47,135 nt of DNA from assembly GCF_900107265.1 (NCBI RefSeq), contig NZ_FNPJ01000016.1, positions 1 to 47,135 of the forward strand, read 5' to 3'. Below are positions 36,324 to 45,517 of the stretch, piece after piece. The DNA is from Nitrosomonas sp. Nm33 (GTDB lineage Bacteria; Pseudomonadota; Gammaproteobacteria; Burkholderiales; Nitrosomonadaceae). How positions within the stretch are numbered: position 1 is the stretch's first letter; every line of letters starts with the position of its first letter. The position numbers and the translations under genes are program-made. The notes beneath the pieces were generated by a model, which had not been told where the DNA came from, searched no databases, and saw only the letters and a list, made by a program, of their open reading frames with translations.

Positions 36324-36869
36324 TTGAACGGAAAACCTTTAAGGCTGCAGTGGTTGATCAGCCTAATTATGCTGGTTTTTCTCTTAGGCAGCTTTTCCGC
36401 TATCTTTGCGAGAGAGATCAAGATTGGTGTGGTGAATACCGAGAAAATCTTGCGAGAATCAGCACAAGCTGTCGTAGCGCAAAAAAAAATAGAAAAAGAA
36501 TTTCTGGTTTATGATGAGCGCATCAAGAAAATGGCTGCTGAGATCAAAGAATTGCAGGAATATTTAGAGAAGAATGATAAAAGCATCACAATAGAAGAGA
36601 GACGAAATAAGGAACGTGAGCTGGCGAACATCAGCCGCCAATATCAACGTGCCCAGCAACAGATGCGGGAAGATTTAACTATGCGTCAAAACGAAGAATA
36701 TAGTTTTATTTTGGAACGCGTCAATAAAGTCATTAAAAACATAGCAGAAAATGAACGCTATGATCTGATCTTGCAGTTACAGGATTCAATCTATCGCAGC
36801 CAGCGAATCGATATCACGAATCAGGTTATCAAGGCACTTGCCGAGCAGGAGCAAGTAACCGGAAAATAG
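36324..36869 (+). CDS. skp: Periplasmic chaperone Skp/OmpH
   Basis: Skp holds unfolded outer-membrane proteins for BamA. No ATG fits a good start. A TTG at 36324, behind AGGAGAGG (36313-36320), gives 181 residues with a regular signal peptide: positive start, then LISLIMLVFLLGSFSAIFA. The mature part starts with KIGVVNTEKILRESAQAVV, the trimer core. A long coiled coil follows (AAEIKELQEYLEKNDKSITI onwards), then the tail NVIKNIAENERYDLILQ-like region that ends the fold. It starts 28 bases after bamA. lpxD, the usual next gene, is absent. Confidence 0.92.
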   Translation: MNGKPLRLQWLISLIMLVFLLGSFSAIFAREIKIGVVNTEKILRESAQAVVAQKKIEKEFLVYDERIKKMAAEIKELQEYLEKNDKSITIEERRNKERELANISRQYQRAQQQMREDLTMRQNEEYSFILERVNKVIKNIAENERYDLILQLQDSIYRSQRIDITNQVIKALAEQEQVTGK

Positions 36870-36970
36870 GCTACACCTATTTCTTCCATTAATACGCATC
36901 CTAGGGCGGCATTAAGCGGCCTATTATACAAATAACTCTTTACCATCCAGGCTAAAAAAGGGAGATAAGA

Positions 36971-37414
36971 ATGAATGCCATGGACATTTATGAAATTTTA
37001 AAGTATTTGCCTCATCGCTATCCTTTCATCCTGGTTGATCGAGTAGTATCTTATGAACCAGGCGAACGGATCATCGCACTGAAAAATGTGTCGATCAATG
37101 AACCTTATTTTATTGGACATTTTCCGCATCATCCTGTTATGCCAGGTGTTTTAATCGTTGAAGCTTTGGCGCAGGCAGCTGCATTATTGACTCTTAAAAC
37201 AGAGAACGCTGCGAAAAATGATGAACAGGTTTATTATTTTGTGGGGATTGATGGGGTACGTTTTAAGAAACCAGTCATGGCTGGCGACCAACTTGTGTTG
37301 AAAGTCGAGATTACTAGGCAGATAAAAGGTGTCTGGAAATATTCAGCACGGGCAGAGGTAGATGATCAGCTTGTGACTGAGGCAGAATTAATGTGTACAG
37401 CAAGAAATATATAG
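36971..37414 (+). CDS. fabZ: 3-hydroxyacyl-ACP dehydratase FabZ
   Basis: FabZ dehydrates 3-hydroxyacyl-ACP in fatty acid elongation and competes with lipid A synthesis for substrate. The 147-residue hotdog-fold protein has [40 protein letters not shown] (active-site His) and [10 protein letters not shown] (active-site Glu). [20 protein letters not shown] follows. AGGGAGATAAGA precedes ATG 36971. Its usual partners lpxD, lpxA and lpxB are missing on both sides. Confidence 0.97.
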   Translation: MNAMDIYEILKYLPHRYPFILVDRVVSYEPGERIIALKNVSINEPYFIGHFPHHPVMPGVLIVEALAQAAALLTLKTENAAKNDEQVYYFVGIDGVRFKKPVMAGDQLVLKVEITRQIKGVWKYSARAEVDDQLVTEAELMCTARNI

Positions 37415-37488
37415 AAGCTGCTTCACTTGTTTGCAGGTTTTTTATTTCTTTGTTGTTCTGCACTGATAGATAGCTTGTTGATAAGCCA

Positions 37489-38076
37489 ATGCATGAAACT
37501 GATTGGGTTGGTGGAGTAGATGAAGCTGGCAGGGGGCCGCTTGCTGGGCCGGTTTATGCTGCATGTGTCATTTTGGGTCCAGATTGCAATATTGAAGGAT
37601 TGGCTGATTCTAAAAAATTGAGTGAGAGAAAACGTACTTACCTTGCCGGTCTTATCAAGCGTCGTGCGAAAGCATGGGCGATTGCTTCTGCTTCTGTTGC
37701 CGAAATCGATCGTCTGAATATTCTGCAAGCCAGTTTGCTCGCCATGCAACGAGCTGTTGAAAAATTATCGCTGATTCCCACCATCGTTTTGGTCGATGGA
37801 AATCAATCGCCACGACTGAATTGCCCTACCAGGGCGATCATTAAAGGTGATAGTCTAGTTGCTGAAATTTCGGCGGCCTCGATATTGGCTAAGACAGCGC
37901 GTGATGCTGAAATGCTGCGATTACACAAACATTTTCCGGTTTATGGCCTAAATCAGCATAAGGGGTATCCTACAAAAGCTCACATGGAAGCATTACAGCA
38001 CCATGGCATATCCAAAATCCATCGCCGCAGCTTTGCTCCTGTGCGTGCGTTGATGGTGGGGCCTGTCAATTTCTGA
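37489..38076 (+). CDS. rnhB: Ribonuclease HII
   Basis: RnhB removes ribonucleotides and RNA strands from DNA-RNA hybrids. The 195-residue protein shows the type II active site [20 protein letters not shown] with Asp-Glu-Gly, then [12 protein letters not shown], then [20 protein letters not shown] with its Asp, then [18 protein letters not shown]. It starts 74 bases after fabZ. Confidence 0.96.
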   Translation: MHETDWVGGVDEAGRGPLAGPVYAACVILGPDCNIEGLADSKKLSERKRTYLAGLIKRRAKAWAIASASVAEIDRLNILQASLLAMQRAVEKLSLIPTIVLVDGNQSPRLNCPTRAIIKGDSLVAEISAASILAKTARDAEMLRLHKHFPVYGLNQHKGYPTKAHMEALQHHGISKIHRRSFAPVRALMVGPVNF

Positions 38077-38102
38077 TTACTCTTTTCTAGAAAAGGACTC
38101 GC

Positions 38103-38555
38103 ATGAGAATACCGTTATTTTTGCATTTGCTGGGTGTGGTCATTTGGGTGGGGGGGATGTTTTTTGCTTATATGGCTTTGCGTCCGACTGCTGCGCAGCT
38201 GCTTGAGCCTTCTATGCGATTGAAGCTTTGGCAAGGCGTCTTTAGCCGGTTTTTTCCATGGGTTTTTTTATCGGTAGGACTCATTCTGGCTAGTGGCCTT
38301 TATATGGTAATGCAAATGGGAGGATTTATGGCCGTAGGCCTGTATATTCATCTCATGTTTGTGCTAGGCCTACTGATGATGCTGATTTTTATTTATGTAT
38401 TTTTCTCGGCATTCAAGAAACTCAACTATCATATTGCCAGAGATGAATGGCCATCTGCAGGGATAGCATTAGGGCAAATTCGCCTATTAATTGGAATTAA
38501 TCTTATACTGGGGATTGTAACCATTACCGTTGCAGTCCTAGGTGGATCAACTTAG
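38103..38555 (+). CDS. CopD-family membrane protein
   Basis: The 150-residue protein has four membrane helices: LFLHLLGVVIWVGGMFFAYM, FFPWVFLSVGLILASGLYMV, VGLYIHLMFVLGLLMMLIFI and LLIGINLILGIVTITVAVLG. The His-Leu-x4-Trp-x-Gly of the first helix and the histidine of YIHLMF are the features of the CopD domain, linked in other bacteria to copper or haem-type redox membrane proteins. Substrate not known. It is 26 bases from rnhB. Confidence 0.75.
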   Translation: MRIPLFLHLLGVVIWVGGMFFAYMALRPTAAQLLEPSMRLKLWQGVFSRFFPWVFLSVGLILASGLYMVMQMGGFMAVGLYIHLMFVLGLLMMLIFIYVFFSAFKKLNYHIARDEWPSAGIALGQIRLLIGINLILGIVTITVAVLGGST

Positions 38556-38612
38556 TTTGACCAATCGTGGGAGTGTACTAAAAACTTTTTTGTGCTTGTG
38601 TACTCTATTATC

Positions 38613-38631
38613 AATGAGAATCAATAATATA
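38613..38631. promoter_or_regulatory. Weak Fur-like site ahead of slyD-like gene
   Basis: AATGAGAATCA (38613-38623) repeats the first 11 bases of the strong Fur box at 4104. The other half (ATAATATA) is degenerate. It lies 31 bases before the likely start of the slyD-like gene. Given the protein's metal-binding tail, metal control is conceivable, but the match is only partial. Confidence 0.3.
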
Positions 38632-38643
38632 GGTGAGAAAAAG

Positions 38644-39129
38644 ATGCATATAGAAAAGGATACCGTGGTATCGCTGCAATATTATAAATTGTCTAATTTA
38701 GACGGTGAAATTGTGGAAGAATCCACTACACCGATAAGTTATCTGCACGGTGGTTACGGGGGAATGTTCCCGATTGTAGAGGAGGCACTACAAGGAAAGG
38801 AAACGGGCTATCATCTCTCCTTGGCACTGGAGCCGGAAGAAACTTTTGGAGAATATGACAGTGAATTGATTCGCATAGAACCTCGCAATGCTTTTCCAGA
38901 TACTGTTAAGGTAGGAATGCAGTTCGAAGGAGGGGAAGAGAATTCCGATGATGTGATGATTTATACGGTTACCGATGTCACCGACGATATCGTTGTCGTC
39001 GATGGTAATCATCCGCTCGCTGGAATGGCTTTGCAATTTGAGTGTATCGTAATGGATGTGCGCGCTGCTACTCCTGATGAACTTTCGCATGGTCATGTAC
39101 ATGGGCCGCATGGTCACCATGAGCACTGA
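38644..39129 (+). CDS. SlyD-like FKBP peptidyl-prolyl isomerase
   Basis: The start at ATG 38644, behind AGGTGAGAAAAAG, gives 161 residues. The FKBP part reads KDTVVSLQYYKLSNLDGEIV, then SYLHGGYGGMFPIVEEALQG. The insert-in-flap region follows: ALEPEETFGEYDSELIRIEP and RNAFPDTVKVGMQFEGG. The tail DELSHGHVHGPHGHHEH is histidine-rich and should bind nickel, zinc or copper, as in SlyD. Cytoplasmic, no signal peptide. It converges on mutS. A longer frame starting inside the CopD-family gene is unlikely. Confidence 0.88.
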   Translation: MHIEKDTVVSLQYYKLSNLDGEIVEESTTPISYLHGGYGGMFPIVEEALQGKETGYHLSLALEPEETFGEYDSELIRIEPRNAFPDTVKVGMQFEGGEENSDDVMIYTVTDVTDDIVVVDGNHPLAGMALQFECIVMDVRAATPDELSHGHVHGPHGHHEH

Positions 39130-39159
39130 TAAAACCTAAAGACCTTCAGGTTAAAACGT

Positions 39160-41751
39160 TCAGTCTTTATTTAACATCGATTTTAATGTATAGAGATGTT
39201 CAAGTGCTTCCTTGGGGCTTAATTCATCAGGTACGAGCTTACTTAAATGACTAAAAATGGGGTGTAATGTTTCAGAAAATTCAATAGTTGTATCGGATGG
39301 TTCTGAAAACAAATCAAGTTGTGGGTTCTTGTTAACATTTTCCTGTTCTAGTTTGGTCAAGATTTTTTTGGCTGCCTTAATTACTGGGGCAGGTACACCT
39401 GCCAGTGCTGCTACATGCAGACCGTAGCTCTGACTGGCAGGTCCTTCGTTAATCGAGTGCAAAAAGACAATGTGTTGTTTGTATTCAACAGCTCCCAGAT
39501 GAACATTGACAGCTTGTTCGAATTCTTCTACCAATTTGGTCAGTTCGAAATAGTGTGTCGCAAATAATGTATAGCTCTGGTTTTTAGTCAGTAGGTAGCG
39601 AGCAATGGCAAAAGCCAGAGCCAAACCATCAAAGGTAGACGTTCCTCGCCCAATTTCATCGACCAAAACTAAGCTCTGGTTAGTAGCATTGCGGAGGATA
39701 TTGGCTATTTCGGTCATTTCGACCATAAAGGTGGATCTTCCACCGGCCAGATCATCCGACGCGCCAATACGGGTAAAGATCTGATCGATCGTTCCAATAC
39801 GTGCGCTTTCTGCAGGTACAAAACTGCCGCAGTGAGCAAGTAGTGCTATTAAAGCCGTTTGCCGCATATAAGTAGATTTTCCACCCATATTGGGACCTGT
39901 GATGACAAGCATTTGTCGCCTGCCAGTGCCACATAATCCAAGACGCACATCATTGGCAATATACTGATTGACCTGACTTTCCACTACAGGGTGACGGCCA
40001 GCTTGAATTTCTATGATCGCTTCTTCAGTAAAGACCGGCGCGGTATAGTTAAGTGATTGAGCGCGCTCTGCAAAGGTACCCAGTACATCTATTTCTGCCA
40101 CGCTCTGCGCTATGTTTTGTAAATGCCTGGTATAGGTATTGAGTTCTTCCAGCAACGCATCATATAAAAATTTTTCTCTGACAAGCGCATGATCCCTGGC
40201 TGCTAGCGCCCTGTTTTCAAAAGCCTGTAACTCTGGTGTGACATAGCGCTCGGCATTTTTCAAAGTTTGCCTTCTACGATAGTCGGATGGAATTTTGTCG
40301 CTATGTACATGTGTGATTTCGATATAAAAACCGTGGACCCTGTTATATTCCACTTTGAGATTAGGAATGCCTGTGCGTGTTTTTTCACGCGCTTCCAGTT
40401 GCAGCAGAAATTCGCCACAGTTATTTTGTAAGGCACGTAATTCATCCAATTCAGCATCGTAGCCATCAGCGATGACTCCTCCTTCGCGTAACAGCACGCT
40501 CGGTTCGGGGAATAATGCCTGCTGCAAAAGTTCTACCAGAGCGCTATCCGGTATCATGGCTTGTGCCAGCAGGGCAAGGTGTTCACTGGTAGTATTGGTT
40601 GCCATGGCTACGATTTCAGGCAGAGCGATCAGACTAGCCCGCAGGCCGGAAAGATCACGTGGCCGGGCTGATTTGAGTGCAATGCGCGCTGTAATGCGTT
40701 CGATATCGACAATGCGCTTAAGATGCTCCTTGATGCCAGCATAAGGTGCTGCTGCTATCCCGGCTGTTTCCATCAACCGAGAGACGCTGTCAAGCCGATG
40801 CTGAAGGATTGGGTAGTCTCGTAGTGGATGATGCAGCCAGTGTCGTAACAGCCGGCTACCCATACTGGTTGAGCAAGTATCCAGTAACGACATCAAGGTG
40901 GGTGAAGTTTCTCCGCGTAAAGTTTCAGAAATTTCCAGATTGCGGCGGGTAGCAGCATCCATACGGATGTAGGTTCCTTCACGTTCAACCTGCATTGTTT
41001 TAATATGCGTGATATCCGTTCCCTGGGTGAGGCGCACATATTCGAGCAGCGCTCCAGCAGCCTGCAGTGCCGCATGCAAATCATCACAGCCAAAACCAGC
41101 AAGATCATGAGTACTAAATAGCTTGGTAAGGTTACGAACAGCACTGTTGTAATCGAATTGCCAGGCAGGCAGTTGTTTGGCGTTATTTGATTCAGCAAGT
41201 GCTAACGACACATCCAACGATTCAGGTAAAAGAATTTCGGCAGGTTGTAAGCGCTCTAGTTCACTCATCAAACTAGTCGGGGAAGTTTCCAGCATTCGCA
41301 GCTGGCCAGCAGCCAAATTGAGCCATGCTAACCCTAACGTCGATTTATGTGAAGTTAGTGCTAACACGATACAGTCACGTTTGTCTTCTAGCAAAGCGGC
41401 ATCGGTCAGTGTGCCGGGCGTGATGATACGTGTTACCCTACGCTCTACTGGCCCTTTGGTAGTAGTCGGGTCACCGACTTGCTCGCAAATGGCAACCGAT
41501 TCACCTAGTTTGACGAGTTTCGCCAGATATTGATCAGCAGCATGATAGGGCACTCCGGCCATCTTGATGGGCTCACCTGCGGATGCTCCACGCTGTGTCA
41601 GTGTGATATCGAGCAACTGGGCTGCTTTCTCAGCATCCTCAAAGAACAGCTCATAAAAATCTCCCATGCGATAAAAAAGTAGCTTGTCATTATGCTGCGA
41701 TTTGATGCGCAAGTACTGCTGCATCATGGGAGTATGGTCTTCTAGCGCCAT
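39160..41751 (-). CDS. mutS: DNA mismatch repair protein MutS
   Basis: MutS recognises mispaired bases. The 863-residue protein has the mismatch-reading Phe-Tyr-Glu in [20 protein letters not shown]. ATPase motifs are near the C-terminus: [60 protein letters not shown] and [10 protein letters not shown]. The start [20 protein letters not shown] is the standard one. Normal length and no damage seen, so mismatch repair should be intact here. Confidence 0.97.
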   Translation of the reverse strand: MALEDHTPMMQQYLRIKSQHNDKLLFYRMGDFYELFFEDAEKAAQLLDITLTQRGASAGEPIKMAGVPYHAADQYLAKLVKLGESVAICEQVGDPTTTKGPVERRVTRIITPGTLTDAALLEDKRDCIVLALTSHKSTLGLAWLNLAAGQLRMLETSPTSLMSELERLQPAEILLPESLDVSLALAESNNAKQLPAWQFDYNSAVRNLTKLFSTHDLAGFGCDDLHAALQAAGALLEYVRLTQGTDITHIKTMQVEREGTYIRMDAATRRNLEISETLRGETSPTLMSLLDTCSTSMGSRLLRHWLHHPLRDYPILQHRLDSVSRLMETAGIAAAPYAGIKEHLKRIVDIERITARIALKSARPRDLSGLRASLIALPEIVAMATNTTSEHLALLAQAMIPDSALVELLQQALFPEPSVLLREGGVIADGYDAELDELRALQNNCGEFLLQLEAREKTRTGIPNLKVEYNRVHGFYIEITHVHSDKIPSDYRRRQTLKNAERYVTPELQAFENRALAARDHALVREKFLYDALLEELNTYTRHLQNIAQSVAEIDVLGTFAERAQSLNYTAPVFTEEAIIEIQAGRHPVVESQVNQYIANDVRLGLCGTGRRQMLVITGPNMGGKSTYMRQTALIALLAHCGSFVPAESARIGTIDQIFTRIGASDDLAGGRSTFMVEMTEIANILRNATNQSLVLVDEIGRGTSTFDGLALAFAIARYLLTKNQSYTLFATHYFELTKLVEEFEQAVNVHLGAVEYKQHIVFLHSINEGPASQSYGLHVAALAGVPAPVIKAAKKILTKLEQENVNKNPQLDLFSEPSDTTIEFSETLHPIFSHLSKLVPDELSPKEALEHLYTLKSMLNKD

Positions 41752-41925
41752 ATAATTGACGGAATATTAATCAGGCAGTCTATTTTAGCAGGTAAGACTG
41801 CTGTACGAGTTAAGCTATTGCGATAGAGGATTTGTTGCCTGGTAGCATTCGAAGGTGTGCACCAATGGGTAATACTATATCTGATTGATCTGACCGATCT
41901 GACCGACTTATATCCTGATTGACTA

Positions 41926-41973
41926 CTGGCTAAACTTGTCAAAAAGAAAATAGACTTCAACAAGTTTAGCCAG
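41926..41973. terminator. 14-bp perfect inverted repeat downstream of the decarboxylase
   Basis: CTGGCTAAACTTGT (41926-41939) is perfectly inverted at 41960-41973 around a 20-base A-rich loop. It is 50 bases past the - strand decarboxylase stop and ~175 bases before mutS, so it may end that transcript. There is no T tract after the stem; it could also be a small palindromic element. Nearby, ATCTGACCG is repeated twice at 41889-41906. Confidence 0.5.
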
Positions 41974-42022
41974 GATGGAACGTATTTCTTACAATTATTA
42001 TTGGCTAAGATATAGACTCAAG

Positions 42023-43198
42023 CTACAGGACGAGAACATCAGGTAAAGGAAAGCCATTGAAATTGCTGGCATAGGCTGTGGTATAGGCGCCTGCGTTGGG
42101 AATAAAGATGAAATCGCCCTCCTGGATATCTTCGGGTAATAGCTCGTCATGCATTAATACATCAACGGAATCACAGGTTGGACCGGCAATGGACCAGGGA
42201 ATGTTGCTACCTGTGCGCTTAGTCAAAATCTCATAACGTAGCCCTTCACTCACTTCGATAATACCGCCAAATATACCCGCATCCCAATACATCCAGCGTT
42301 TGCCATTGCGTGTGGCAGTGCCCACGACTCTGCAAACAAAGCATGAGGAATCCGATACAAGATACCGACCTGGTTCTGCCATGATGCGAATTTCTTCCGG
42401 AAGATCAGCAATTGCAGCATTGATGACATCTGCGATCACCTCAATGGAAGGAATAGGTTTAACATGACGTACTGGATAACCACCACCAATATTGAGCAAG
42501 CGAGGCCTTAATCCCGCCTGCCTCATGTCAGCAAAAACATTTTTAGCGCGCTCGATACCGACTCGCCAGTTTTGCGGATTACGGCATTGCGAACCAACAT
42601 GAAAGGTTACACCTGCGAGATCAGCGCTCAGCGAGACCGCTTCGTTAATAATTTCTTTGATATCAGCAAGGTGCGTGCCAAATTTACCTGCGAGGGGCCA
42701 GTCACTGCCGATGTTGGGCGTATCTATGCGTAAATACAATTTTGCATCTGGCTTGACACTGACGATTTTACGAAGCTCTTCGATACTATCCAGAACATAC
42801 CATTCCACACCTTTAGATGCGGCGTATTCCAGGTAGGCACGTGATTTCATCGGATTACTATAATAGATTTCCGCTGCAGGAACACCTAGGCTAAGCAACA
42901 GATCCAATTCGGCGATGGACGCAATTTCAAATCCAGATTCTTCTTCTATTAATGTTTTTAATACACGTGAATCCGGGTTGGCTTTTGCTGCATAATGCGG
43001 ATGAACACGTGGCATGGTAGCTTTAAAACGGCGAATTTTATTGCGGATAATATTGCTGTCGACCAGCAGGAAAGGTTTGCTATAACCTTTCTTTAGTGCT
43101 TCTTCAACGAGAGAGAGATCTAGACTAATCTCAGGGTGGGTGTCAAAGATAACTTCATTTTCAATTCTCTTTTGCACAGTGGCGGTACGTATTTTCAT
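42023..43198 (-). CDS. Type III PLP-dependent decarboxylase (ornithine/lysine type)
   Basis: The start at 43198 is six bases from TAGGAG and gives 391 residues. This is the alanine-racemase-fold family, as in eukaryotic ornithine decarboxylase. Lys72 in HPHYAAKANPD binds pyridoxal phosphate. His200 in VTFHVGSQ, the glycine loop NIGGGYP (237-242), EPGRY (275-279) and the catalytic Cys342 in GPTCDSVDVL are all present. It makes putrescine or cadaverine from ornithine or lysine; sequence alone does not settle which. It is preceded by a 21-codon leader ORF. Confidence 0.93.
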   Translation of the reverse strand: MKIRTATVQKRIENEVIFDTHPEISLDLSLVEEALKKGYSKPFLLVDSNIIRNKIRRFKATMPRVHPHYAAKANPDSRVLKTLIEEESGFEIASIAELDLLLSLGVPAAEIYYSNPMKSRAYLEYAASKGVEWYVLDSIEELRKIVSVKPDAKLYLRIDTPNIGSDWPLAGKFGTHLADIKEIINEAVSLSADLAGVTFHVGSQCRNPQNWRVGIERAKNVFADMRQAGLRPRLLNIGGGYPVRHVKPIPSIEVIADVINAAIADLPEEIRIMAEPGRYLVSDSSCFVCRVVGTATRNGKRWMYWDAGIFGGIIEVSEGLRYEILTKRTGSNIPWSIAGPTCDSVDVLMHDELLPEDIQEGDFIFIPNAGAYTTAYASNFNGFPLPDVLVL

Positions 43199-43220
43199 CA
43201 TTAACTCCTATCAAAAGTCG

Positions 43221-43286
43221 CTACGTTTCTGGGATATGAATATGAACCAAATCAACTTGCGCAAAAGAATTCGCTTTACTTTTCAT
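43221..43286 (-). CDS. 21-codon leader ORF ahead of the decarboxylase
   Basis: On the reverse strand, ATG 43286 to TAG 43221 encodes 21 residues starting MKSKANSFAQ and ending VHIHIPET. It has the strongest ribosome site in this part of the window, AAGGAGG five bases before the ATG. It lies ~42 bases after the expected transcription start and its stop codon is only 22 bases ahead of the decarboxylase ATG. In E. coli and Salmonella, ornithine decarboxylase speF is induced by an ornithine-sensing leader peptide (speFL); the sequences do not match, but the arrangement is parallel. Translation is inferred from the ribosome site. Confidence 0.6.
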   Translation of the reverse strand: MKSKANSFAQVDLVHIHIPET

Positions 43287-43334
43287 GATGACCTCCTTAC
43301 TTCTTGGCGCTAATAAAATGATTAAAGGGTAGGA

Positions 43335-43362
43335 ATTATAGGCTGGTTTTCTGTGGAATCAA
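43335..43362 (-). promoter_or_regulatory. Predicted sigma-70 promoter of the leader/decarboxylase unit
   Basis: Reverse-strand TTGATT (43362-43357) and TATAAT (43340-43335) are separated by 16 bases. Transcription should start near 43328, about 42 bases before the leader ORF. Confidence 0.7.
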
Positions 43363-43796
43363 GCATTTTTTTAATGAAAGAAAAAATGGTTTATTCTAAA
43401 AATAAGTACATGAAATCATGAGACTGTAGCATAAATTATTTTTACCTTTTACAGCTAATATATTCTAAATTGTGTTTGAGACAATAAAAAGAATTTATTG
43501 TTCAAGATTAATCATCTTAAGTTTTAACTACCCGAATTTTGATGCGCCCAGCAAGCCAGAATCAAGTCGAAAAGGAGAGAAGTGGGGAATAGATCATTTG
43601 CGTAGAAAATAATCCAAATTTTCACTAAGGAAGGCTAAGGAAGGTTAAAGAAGTCCTGAATGAGTAACCAATCGGTGAATCCTTGATTCTTCGGATTGCA
43701 AATTTAGACAGTGCTTCCACTAAGAAATCGTCCAGGACGAAATATTTTCCTCGTCATCATCGGGTTTTCTGTTTTTTTGTGTTGGGCATACTACAC
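43363..43796. other. Intergenic region with repeat debris
   Basis: Roughly 430 bases of AT-rich DNA. A CTAAGGAAGG unit repeats at 43625 and 43635. GTCCTGAATGAGTAACC (43653-43669) resembles the inner end of the 13.5-kb palindromic element (inverse of 13691-13707), so this may be a fragment of the same repeat family. It lies where the phosphoketolase remnant breaks off. No gene seen. Confidence 0.4.
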
Positions 43797-44974
43797 TTAA
43801 AGATGAGTCCATTTCCAGTTGCGAATCTCTGGCAAGTCCTGACCATGGTGATGGATATATTCGTGGTGTTCGATCAGCTTATCACGCATGATCTGCTTTA
43901 AATAAGCGGTGGTATAGCTCAGTTTGGGTACCCAATCGATGACATCATTTATCAGATGGAAACGGTCCAGATCATTGCGTACTACCCTATCGAATGGCGT
44001 GGTAATAGTGCCGTCTTCCGTGTGGCCGCACACGGCGCCTGCTGGGAGCGCCAACTGTCTTCCATTTTCTGGCCATCGACCTCTTTTGGGCCGGTCCAGC
44101 TTTTGGACGTGCGCAAGTATAATCATCAGCCAGCGTGGGTGTTGGATATTGCCATGCTGGCGTGCCTGCTGCTGGATAGTCCGGATTTCACTCACTACCC
44201 GATCGAGGATGCAGGCCATTTGCTGATGCAAATCAGCGCCATCTTCTCCTTCCACCACATACGAGCGGTATTCATAACCCTGAAATAGCTGCATCAGTTC
44301 TTCCCGACTGATGCGCGCCAGAATGGTGGGATTGGCGTTTTTGTAGTTATTGAGATGCAAAATTGGCAGCATCGCCCCATCATGCGCGGGATTGAGAAAT
44401 TTATTGGCATGCCAGGTAGTAGCGAGAGACCCTGTTTCAGCTTCATCATCGCCCACAACGCAGGCAGCAATCAAATCTGGGTTATCAAACACAGCACCAA
44501 AAGCGTGGGAAAGCACATAACCCAGCTCACTTCCCTCATGAATCGATCCGGGAGTTTCCGGAGTGGCATGATTGCCGATTCCGCTAGGAAAGGAAAACTG
44601 GCGGAATAATTGTTGTATGCCTTGAGTGTTTTGTGAAAAATCCGGATAAAACTCTGAATAAGTGCCTTCCAGGTAGGTATTAGCCACCAAGGTGGGGCTG
44701 CTATGATCCGGGCCAGTGAGGAGAATGATATTCAAATTGAGGCGCTGAATAGCACGATTGAGGTGAGCATAGATAAAATTGATGGCCGGTATTGTGCCCC
44801 AATGGCCGAGCAAGCATGATTTGATATGGTGCAATTCCAGCGATTCACTCAGCAGGGGTTGTCCAGCAAATAGATCTGACCCACCGACAGATAGTCAGCG
44901 GCACGCCAGTAAGCATCGATTTTGCGCAATTCCTCGGCTGACAGGGGGATGAGACTGATTGGCTGTAGGTTCAT
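43797..44974 (-). pseudogene. Decayed, 3'-truncated phosphoketolase
   Basis: Reverse-strand ATG 44974 opens with [20 protein letters not shown] and [10 protein letters not shown], the N-terminus of xylulose-5-phosphate/fructose-6-phosphate phosphoketolase. A one-base deletion near 44855 shifts frame; the body then continues with [56 protein letters not shown] and [19 protein letters not shown] follow. Key thiamine-diphosphate and phosphate residues are altered: GDDEAETGS where the family has GDGEAETGP, and GPDHSSPT where it has GPGHGGPA. After about residue 290 similarity is lost, and the C-terminal half of the ~790-residue enzyme is absent. Not functional. Confidence 0.85.
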
Positions 44975-45371
44975 TTGTCATCATTGCTAAAGCCCTCACT
45001 TTCATAAACAAACACGGAATGGTTGCCACTTATCGCTCATGTTTTTTTCTGACAGTAATGGATGGAGGTGCGTTCCACTTAAACCGATTAGGTGTTTTGC
45101 TAATTATTGCTGTTATTGGAAGCTATCAGTGCTTGTGTTTGCCCAGTATTTTTTATAAGTGATTTAACAGTCTGTTAAGGAAATAGATAGCCTAGGAGGG
45201 GAGCGCCGGGCAACGAGGCAATGTGCTACATGATTGAGGTTTATTCAAACTTTTCTGAATGTTATAACTTGGCATACCATTAGTTAAACTAAAATCAGCA
45301 ATCGCCTGTACAATTCTCCACACTTTTTTAGCGCACCCCAGAAAAAGAACGGTGCTTAATAGCCTTTTTAT
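44975..45371. other. Intergenic region upstream of the rdgC element
   Basis: About 400 bases. A 67-codon + strand frame at 44959-45162 has no ribosome site, overlaps the start of the phosphoketolase remnant and looks like chance. Nothing else recognised; the rdgC promoter may lie near 45280-45370. Confidence 0.35.
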
Positions 45372-45515
45372 AGGGTATCCCTAGAAATTCACTTTTAAGG
45401 GGTGAAGCGCAAGGAGTCGCACAGCGAGCGACGAAACAATTCAAGAACAATAGGCGAGAAACGAGCGAGCACTTAAAACCGTGATTCGCCTAAAAATGGA
45501 TTTATAGAGGTACCT
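45372..45515. mobile_element. Palindromic MITE-like element abutting rdgC
   Basis: The left arm 45372-45400 (AGGGTATCCCTAGAAATTCA...) pairs with the right arm 45489-45515, imperfectly, at about four in five positions. The interior (GAAGCGCAAGGAGTCGCACA, then GCGAGCGACGAAAC) resembles the reverse complement of the interior of the 13522-13721 element. The right arm ends two bases before the rdgC start and carries its GAGG ribosome site. Confidence 0.55.
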
Positions 45516-45517
45516 TT

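Noticed and set aside
41742..41963. Reverse-strand 73-codon frame between mutS and the decarboxylase
   Set aside because: Its Ser-Val-Arg repeats come from the duplicated ATCTGACCG DNA; no start signal or similarity.
44959..45162. 67-codon + strand frame
   Set aside because: It overlaps the start of the phosphoketolase remnant, has no ribosome site and no motif.
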